Both the position numbers and the translations under genes were made by a program. From positions 14,206,501-14,270,500 of the forward strand of contig NC_092323.1 of assembly GCF_036785885.1 (NCBI RefSeq): DNA of 64,000 nt, read 5' to 3'. The first letter of the stretch is position 1. Each line of letters starts with the position of its first letter. Of this stretch, positions 58,173 through 64,000 are shown piece by piece. Source of the stretch: Coffea arabica. Its lineage: Eukaryota; Streptophyta; Magnoliopsida; Gentianales; Rubiaceae. The notes below the pieces were generated by a model that did not search any database, was not told where the DNA came from, and saw nothing but the letters and a program-made list of their open reading frames with translations.

Positions 58173-61100
58173 TCACAGATCTATTGAGCAGAGATCTCCA
58201 CAAACTTGTCTGATGTTGGGCCTTTCATTTACGGGAAGGATACACCGAAGCGATATGGCAAGCAAGTCATTCATCGCTTTTGAATGCTCTTCCCCACCAG
58301 CAATATCTCTGTCAATACAGTCCATTCCTCGACCTTCTTGATCACATAGCCGAACCCAGTCTGTAAGATCAACAGCTCCTGATTCACCAGAGATGATGTC
58401 ACCAGCACTTCTTCTGGTCAGCAATTCCATCAGAATAACACCCAGTGCATAAACATCAGCCTTAAATGATGGCATAGGTTTTGTGGCATTTGCAAGCTCT
58501 GGGGCACGATATCCAAGGGTCCCCAGGTTCAGTATCTGCTCAGCGATGCCAGCTGGAGTCATCAGGCGGTGGAGACAATAATCTGTTAGACGAGCATTGT
58601 AGTTAGGCCCCTCCAAGATTACATTCGTAGGCTTTAAGTTTCCATGAGGCAATCCTCTTTCATGAAGGTACATCAGACAGCGAGCAACATCAACAGCGAC
58701 CTTTACCCTTTGACTGAATGATAACGGGGAGTACCTCCGAGGCGTTGTCTCTGCATGGCATACATTTCAGAACATGAGCAAAGCACATTATTTTTGCAGA
58801 GCTTTACCTCTAACCCAGCTATAAAGACATGTTAAATCGCTAATCAGAATTTAACAGTTGCCAAAAACTTACCACACGCCAAAATTCCAAGTCCGACAAC
58901 TAGAGAATAAGCAATGACATTTAACAATAGCAGAAATGGACTCACCTGCTTGGGGAAATATAATAGCACTGCAGAAGCTGAGCAATAGGCAATCCTCTTA
59001 ATGCTAATCAATATTACAGAGGAGGACCATAGAATATCAAGATACTATAAGTGAGAACACTCAGTAAATGTCCTGCATTATAACTCACACGCCTTGCGCC
59101 ACTGTTCAGCACAAGAAAAATTCACTCAAAAAGTGTGTAGAGTCCATTGGGATGTGCTAAATCGATCATCCTTCCCTGTTTTGTCTTTTTTGTTTGAAGT
59201 GACAGGATCATTGAAAGCTTACACAGACAATCAAATGCAACTCTTCAAATAAACTGTCACCCAACTTGTTTTCATGATTCCAGAAGTGTTGTTGCCTTAA
59301 TACAGGTACCATATAGGAAACACAGGAAAATACTAGTACATATCAATGGCAAACAACACTGACTAGCATTTATATTTCCAAATAGCACAAGAAGGAAGTA
59401 GAAAGCACATTATAGGATTTGTTCAATAGGAAGTTAATAAATGGTAATCCGTTATGTGATTATCAACAAAACCAGAAAATACAGTGCACAGGCCACATAT
59501 TCCAGATTAAATAGGATGTTTCAAGGGCTTACCATAAAGATGAAGAGCCAAGCTATCTCCCTGTATGTAGTCTGCTAAGACAAGTCGCTCTTGTTCTCTA
59601 GGTCCCCAGTAGTAAGCTCGCAAAGAAACAACATTGGGGTGCCTTATTGATCCAATCTTTCTTACTTCTTTTGCAAATTCTTTCTTATTTTTGACCAATC
59701 CTACTCTCAACCACTTCACGGTAAGCATATGACCGTTGTCAAGGGTAGCTTTGTATAAGGTACCATGGCTGCTCCTACCAAGAACTTCAGCCGGAGCACG
59801 AGACAACTCCTCAGCTGTAAATGCCAGTGAAGCATCCAGAAAGAACAGTTCTCCAGCCAATCGATCCGGCGAATACACATCCAAAATCACCGGTTGTTCA
59901 AATGTGTCAATGAAACGGGGTGAGGAAGCAATTGGAGAACCTGGAGAGGACTTTCTTCCAGATGTTGCAGGACAATTATCTTGTACATTGGGATTCACAT
60001 ATGTAGAACCAGTTGCAGAACCCTCAGGCAAAACACGTTCAACAATTTCAGTACTGGAGTCCAGTGGACCTGACAAGGATCTTGAGTTCGAAGGCAGCAG
60101 ATGATCATTAGAAAAGCTCAAGGATGTGGGAGGTGGCTCCTCAGTATGGAACTTGAAAAGCGAAGGCCGACTAAATCTTCCTAGTCTATCATCTCGACCA
60201 GCAGTCTGGCCGCTAAATCCGCTCTGCCCACGGAAGTCATGGTGCTGAGCTCGATAGTATGCCAGTAAAACAAAGGCAATCATGACAACAGCTCCGACAG
60301 AGGCAACTATAATAGCTATCCTTATACTAGATTTCGAGCTATGATGTTTTCCTCTAACATCAATTTCATCAGGAACTTTGTGATGTGGAGATGATCCCCC
60401 AGGTGGAAGTATAAGCAAGGTGTTCCCAGGATGAAATGAAGAATCTGGAAAATGTATCAAATTTTCTGGGACTGTCCCCTCTAAATCATTGTATGACACA
60501 TTAAAAACTTCAAGTCTTGAAGAAAGTTCATCAGGGATCTTGCCCTTGAAATTATTATTTGATAGATCAAGATATTCCAAGCCATTAATTTTGTTCAGTT
60601 CACTTGGCAGGTCTCCAGACATTTGATTTCTTGCCAGATTCAGTAATCTAAGCCTCCCCAAGTTACCAACATCAGAAGGTAAGATTCCTGTCAAGGAATT
60701 ATCTGAAAGATCAAGCAACTCTATCGGAAAAGATGAAGGAAGTGCTAATAACTCACTGGCACCTGAAGCACCAATAGGAATTCTTCCATTCAAATGATTT
60801 CCAGACATGTTCAAGCTGGTCAAGGTCTGGGATTTAAAGAGAGAACCAGGGAGGCTCCCATCAAGTTTATTAGAGCTGAGATCGAGGGTGGCCAGCCTTG
60901 GACTATCCCCCAGTTCGCTAGGCACGCTTCCCACCAAGGAGTTATTTCTAAAACTTAGCAGGCTCAGCCTCTGCAACAGTGTCCAGTTAGAAATGCTTCC
61001 AGTCAAATTGTTCGAGCTCAAGTCTAGAACTTCCAAACTGCCTCCCCAATTATCCATTACTCTGATGTCATCGGATAGCATATTTCTACTCAAATCAGCA

Positions 61101-63417
61101 AGAACACAATTTCCCAAAGAAGGTGGAAGTGAACCTGAGAGCACATTGGACGAAAGGTTCAACGTACGCAATGTAGTCGAGTTAACCTCTTGGATAGAAT
61201 CTGCACAAATGCCAACAGTTCCTTCAAGATATTTAGGACATCTAGCTCATGATTTTGAAATACAATCTTAGATTCAGGAAAGTTGTAAAACATTGGTAAC
61301 AAATTGGCAAATATCTTAACTTCTTTTCATAGACTTGGCTCAATAGAATATTCTCACATAGGCAGAACAAGAATTCAAGAAAGGATATGAATGCATGCCA
61401 AAAAAGATCAAGATAAGTACATGCAGAGTGTAAGAGAGCATCATTAAACTTGTCTAATCTCTTCTTTTGCCTTAAATTCTGCAAAGCATCTATGTTAAGC
61501 TCATAAATAATTCTGCCAGATAATATGTGTTGGCACCGACAAAAAAAAGCAAAGATCATATAGAAAGTTTATAGCTTGAGGCTTCCACAGCACATCATCA
61601 AAACATGTAAAATTTTAGTACTGACAATTCTGTTGCTCCTGTGTATGATTTTTGTCACCTACCCTTTTTGAAGATAAATAAGCATTTTTTTTACTTGAAT
61701 ACAGCATTAACTTCCATTTCAAATATACTTTCCTATTTATTATTGGCATATGTAAAATGTAGAATCTAGTCTTAGTTTTACTTACCAAGTTAAAATCGAC
61801 AAGTTTCAAAGAATTGGACAAAAACTTTTAGAAATGATTGCACTAGGGATTAAGTGGCAATCAACATACTAATTTCTCAAGTATCTTGTCAATATGACCA
61901 AGTAATGATCCAAATATTCATGCTCAAAATTGAAAAAGGGTAGTTCCAGTCCACAAAATGTTTTGCTCCAATAATTTGAAATTGTTCCATTCATTGTCAA
62001 TGCAGCCATTCCTCTCGGACAAGACAAATCTTTTTAAATTACCATTTTTGTAAGATAAGCTCTTTGTAACAGACAATGCTATCAAATAACTAGACTTGTA
62101 CATCATGCCAAAAAATTGACGGAATTTAAGACATATGCCCACAGCCAATTGTTGGACAAAACGTCCATACTTTACACAAAACCTAAAGGAGGCCACGTAA
62201 AATTTCTATAAATCACTAATCCAGCAAATGAAGTATTCCCAACTCAAAGAACTGCAAATAAAACTAATAACAATCCAATTTCGGAGCTCTATATCATCCA
62301 ATTCCAACACTTAAAAATTATAACGACTAACACATGCATAATTACTCTAACATTTCTAATATTCACAGAAGGGCGCGAAGTTTTACAACTAAGCAATCAA
62401 AAGGCAGAGTAAAATCCCATAATTGAACAGTTGAAATTTAAAAACCAATTCCATACTCGAAAACTGATTGCTACTAAGATCCAACTCCACCAATGGGACA
62501 GGCCCCTGTAAGAGCTCCACAGGTATAGACCCATAAAATTGATTACTCCCCAACTTCAGAACTTGAAGAATCGGCAATGTGGCCATTGACGGAAGCTCAG
62601 CACTGATCCCATTATCACCCAAATCCAGAGTCCTCAAATTCCTGAACAATTGCATTACATCCGCCGTGAAAAATCCACCAGCCAAATTGTTACCACTCAA
62701 ATTGAGATACTGAACTGTATTAGCCAGGCTAGAGACATTCTGAGCACTCAATGCCAAGGATCCCACAAACGAATTTCCACTCAAATCCACATACTCCACA
62801 TTCCTGAGAACCGAAAATAAGAATTCCACGCTCCCATTTAGGAAATTTTGATGCAAGTCCATCACTTTCAACTGATTCAAATTATAGGTACTACCGGGGT
62901 ACCACCCGGTTAAATTATTTTGCGATAAATTGAGATAATTCAAGCCCCAGAGATCATTTATCCGGTCTGGAATCGGGCCAACGAATTGGTTGCTTGAGAG
63001 ATCTAAATGCTGCAGAGTAGTCATAGTTCCGACGGCCGGGACAAGACGGCCGGTGAAGGAGTTACCAGAGAGAGTGAGGTTTTGGAGGGATTTTAGGGGC
63101 AACAGGGTACTAAACTTGAGCTCACCGGAGAGGCCGAGGCCAGAGAGATTAATGGCAGTGATGGAGTTGGAAGAAGGGTCGCACAAAACGCCGTAGAAGG
63201 AGGAGGGGCAAGTGACGTTGTTCCTGGAGCGAATGGATGGATCTAAAAGGGTTTCGTTCCATGTGGTGAAGATTTTGTTTAATGGGTCGATTTTAATTCC
63301 CTTTTTGAACTCGAGAAGTGACCGGATTTCGTCGTCCACGACAGCAGAGCAGTGGCGGAGTTGGAGGTGGTGGAGGAGGAGGATGAATGTGAGTAGAAGA
63401 GAAAGAGTGTGAGTCAT
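58173..63417 (-). CDS. LRR receptor-like pseudokinase, At5g10020 orthologue
   Basis: Three exons on the minus strand: 63417-62457, 61200-59533 and 58750-58173, with GT-AG introns of 1,256 and 782 bp; joined they give 1,068 residues (At5g10020 is about 1,048, from memory). A signal peptide is followed by an LRRNT and a long leucine-rich-repeat ectodomain, a membrane span at about 613-635 (IAIIVASVGAVVMIAF), then a Ser-rich juxtamembrane part and a kinase-like domain from about residue 800. The Gly loop reads GRSSHGT, the lysine is in LTVKWL, the HRD is replaced by HGN (PHGNLKPTN) and the DFG by DYC. It is therefore expected to be a catalytically inactive receptor that works by scaffolding at the plasma membrane. 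Close identity (ELLTRRSAGDIISG, VLGRSSHGTLYKATLDNGHM) supports orthology. Confidence 0.95.
61201..62456 (-). other. Large intron 1 of the LRR pseudokinase gene
   Basis: Bounded by donor TCGA|GTATGG and acceptor TTTGTGCAG|ATTC on the minus strand. The junction reads NQFS-N-SIQEVNS, matching the At5g10020 repeat context. AT-rich; its small frames have no recognisable content. Confidence 0.85.
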
Positions 63418-64000
63418 TGGAGTCGAGAGAGTAAGAAAGGACGATGTGTATTAGGGGTGAGGCATTTGACAGGCGAAGGCGGCTGCGGCGGAGATGATGG
63501 TGGTGGAAAGTGGTGTGATGGTGCAGAGTTAGGGGCGGTGGTGGAGGTAGCGGTAGTTGGAGAGGAGACAAAAGGGGAGGGAAGCAAGAGAATTAGGGTT
63601 TTTATATTAGGGGAAGAATGTATGGGGGGAGACTGAGTAGTGCTGTGATAGTGTGGTGTGCTGTGCTGTGCTGTGCTATGTCTTTCTGTACGTCTCTGTG
63701 TGTAGTGTGTGAGAGAGAAAGGTGGGATTGTGATTGTGTTAGTATGACGTGTGTGAGAAACAGAAAGGTCAAATTGTGAGCCTATGTTGTGTGAGTGTGT
63801 GATATAGGACGACTCTCTGCGCGTTCCATTGAAAGTTCCATTGAAAATGACGCGCTGGTGTCGTTTTTATTTTGAAATATTTTAAAATATTTGTCATGTT
63901 AAAAATATTAAATAATAATTTTATTAATTTCTTCTTTTAATATGACCTCATTCCTCTTTAATAATATGAATATTGTTATTCAAATTTAGAATTTGAATTT
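63418..64000 (-). promoter_or_regulatory. Promoter and 5'UTR region of the LRR pseudokinase gene
   Basis: A TATA-like 'taatataaaaac' with an adjoining telo-box-like 'aaccctaa' (minus strand) lies at about 63590-63610. An ATG at 63571 would open a 92-codon frame that overlaps the real start out of frame. A 'tgtgc' pentanucleotide repeat lies near 63656-63678. The last 130 bp of the window are AT-rich with nothing recognised. Confidence 0.45.

Overview
The window is nuclear DNA of a eudicot plant. It is AT-rich, its genes are interrupted by GT-AG introns, and it carries MITEs, a Helitron, LINE and SINE pieces and LTR retroelements. The best protein matches from memory are plant families: CYP736A-like P450s (CYP71 clan), an Arabidopsis LEAFY PETIOLE-like ERF and the LRR pseudokinase At5g10020. 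I lean towards an asterid, but the sequence alone does not fix the species.

Layout. 1-1967: probable end of a long LTR. 1969-44232: a tandem array of CYP736A-like genes, all on the + strand. I read it as A (broken, 3169-4459), B (intact, 6530-8407), a ghost 3'UTR near 9725-9880, D (broken, 13445-20676, carrying a young Copia element), E (intact, 24023-25899), F (broken, 27325-28320, with a LINE at its start codon), G (nearly intact, 31198-32929), a relic (33220-33455), H (intact, 34210-36179), I (truncated, 38301-38649, joined to an Athila-like fragment), J (intact, 42069-43968) and a relic (44115-44232). A, B, D, E, F and G form one subclade; H, I and J form another. 45381-50050: MITEs, a two-exon defensin-like peptide gene (46228-46629) and a polypyrimidine/polypurine tract. 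50235-51846: a decayed berberine-bridge-enzyme-like pseudogene. 53700-54780: a SINE abutting the stop codon of a LEP-like ERF gene (- strand). 58173-63417: a three-exon LRR receptor pseudokinase (- strand).

How it fits together. The P450 array is a birth-and-death cluster in which the order of events can partly be read. A 9-bp-TSD MITE was present before the A/D segment duplicated. A Helitron entered the D copy afterwards, with the empty site still present beside A. A Copia element entered D very recently, since its two LTRs differ by a single indel. Gene E looks like a mosaic of B-, D- and G-like sequence, and gene A contains filler DNA stitched from nearby sequence. The intact P450s are expected to be ER-anchored monooxygenases; their substrates cannot be read from sequence. 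The ERF gene and the pseudokinase gene appear to be ordinary single-copy developmental or signalling genes unrelated to the array. I found no CRISPR array, no certain tRNA or rRNA gene and no wholly new system; the most unusual signals concern how the P450 array was rearranged.
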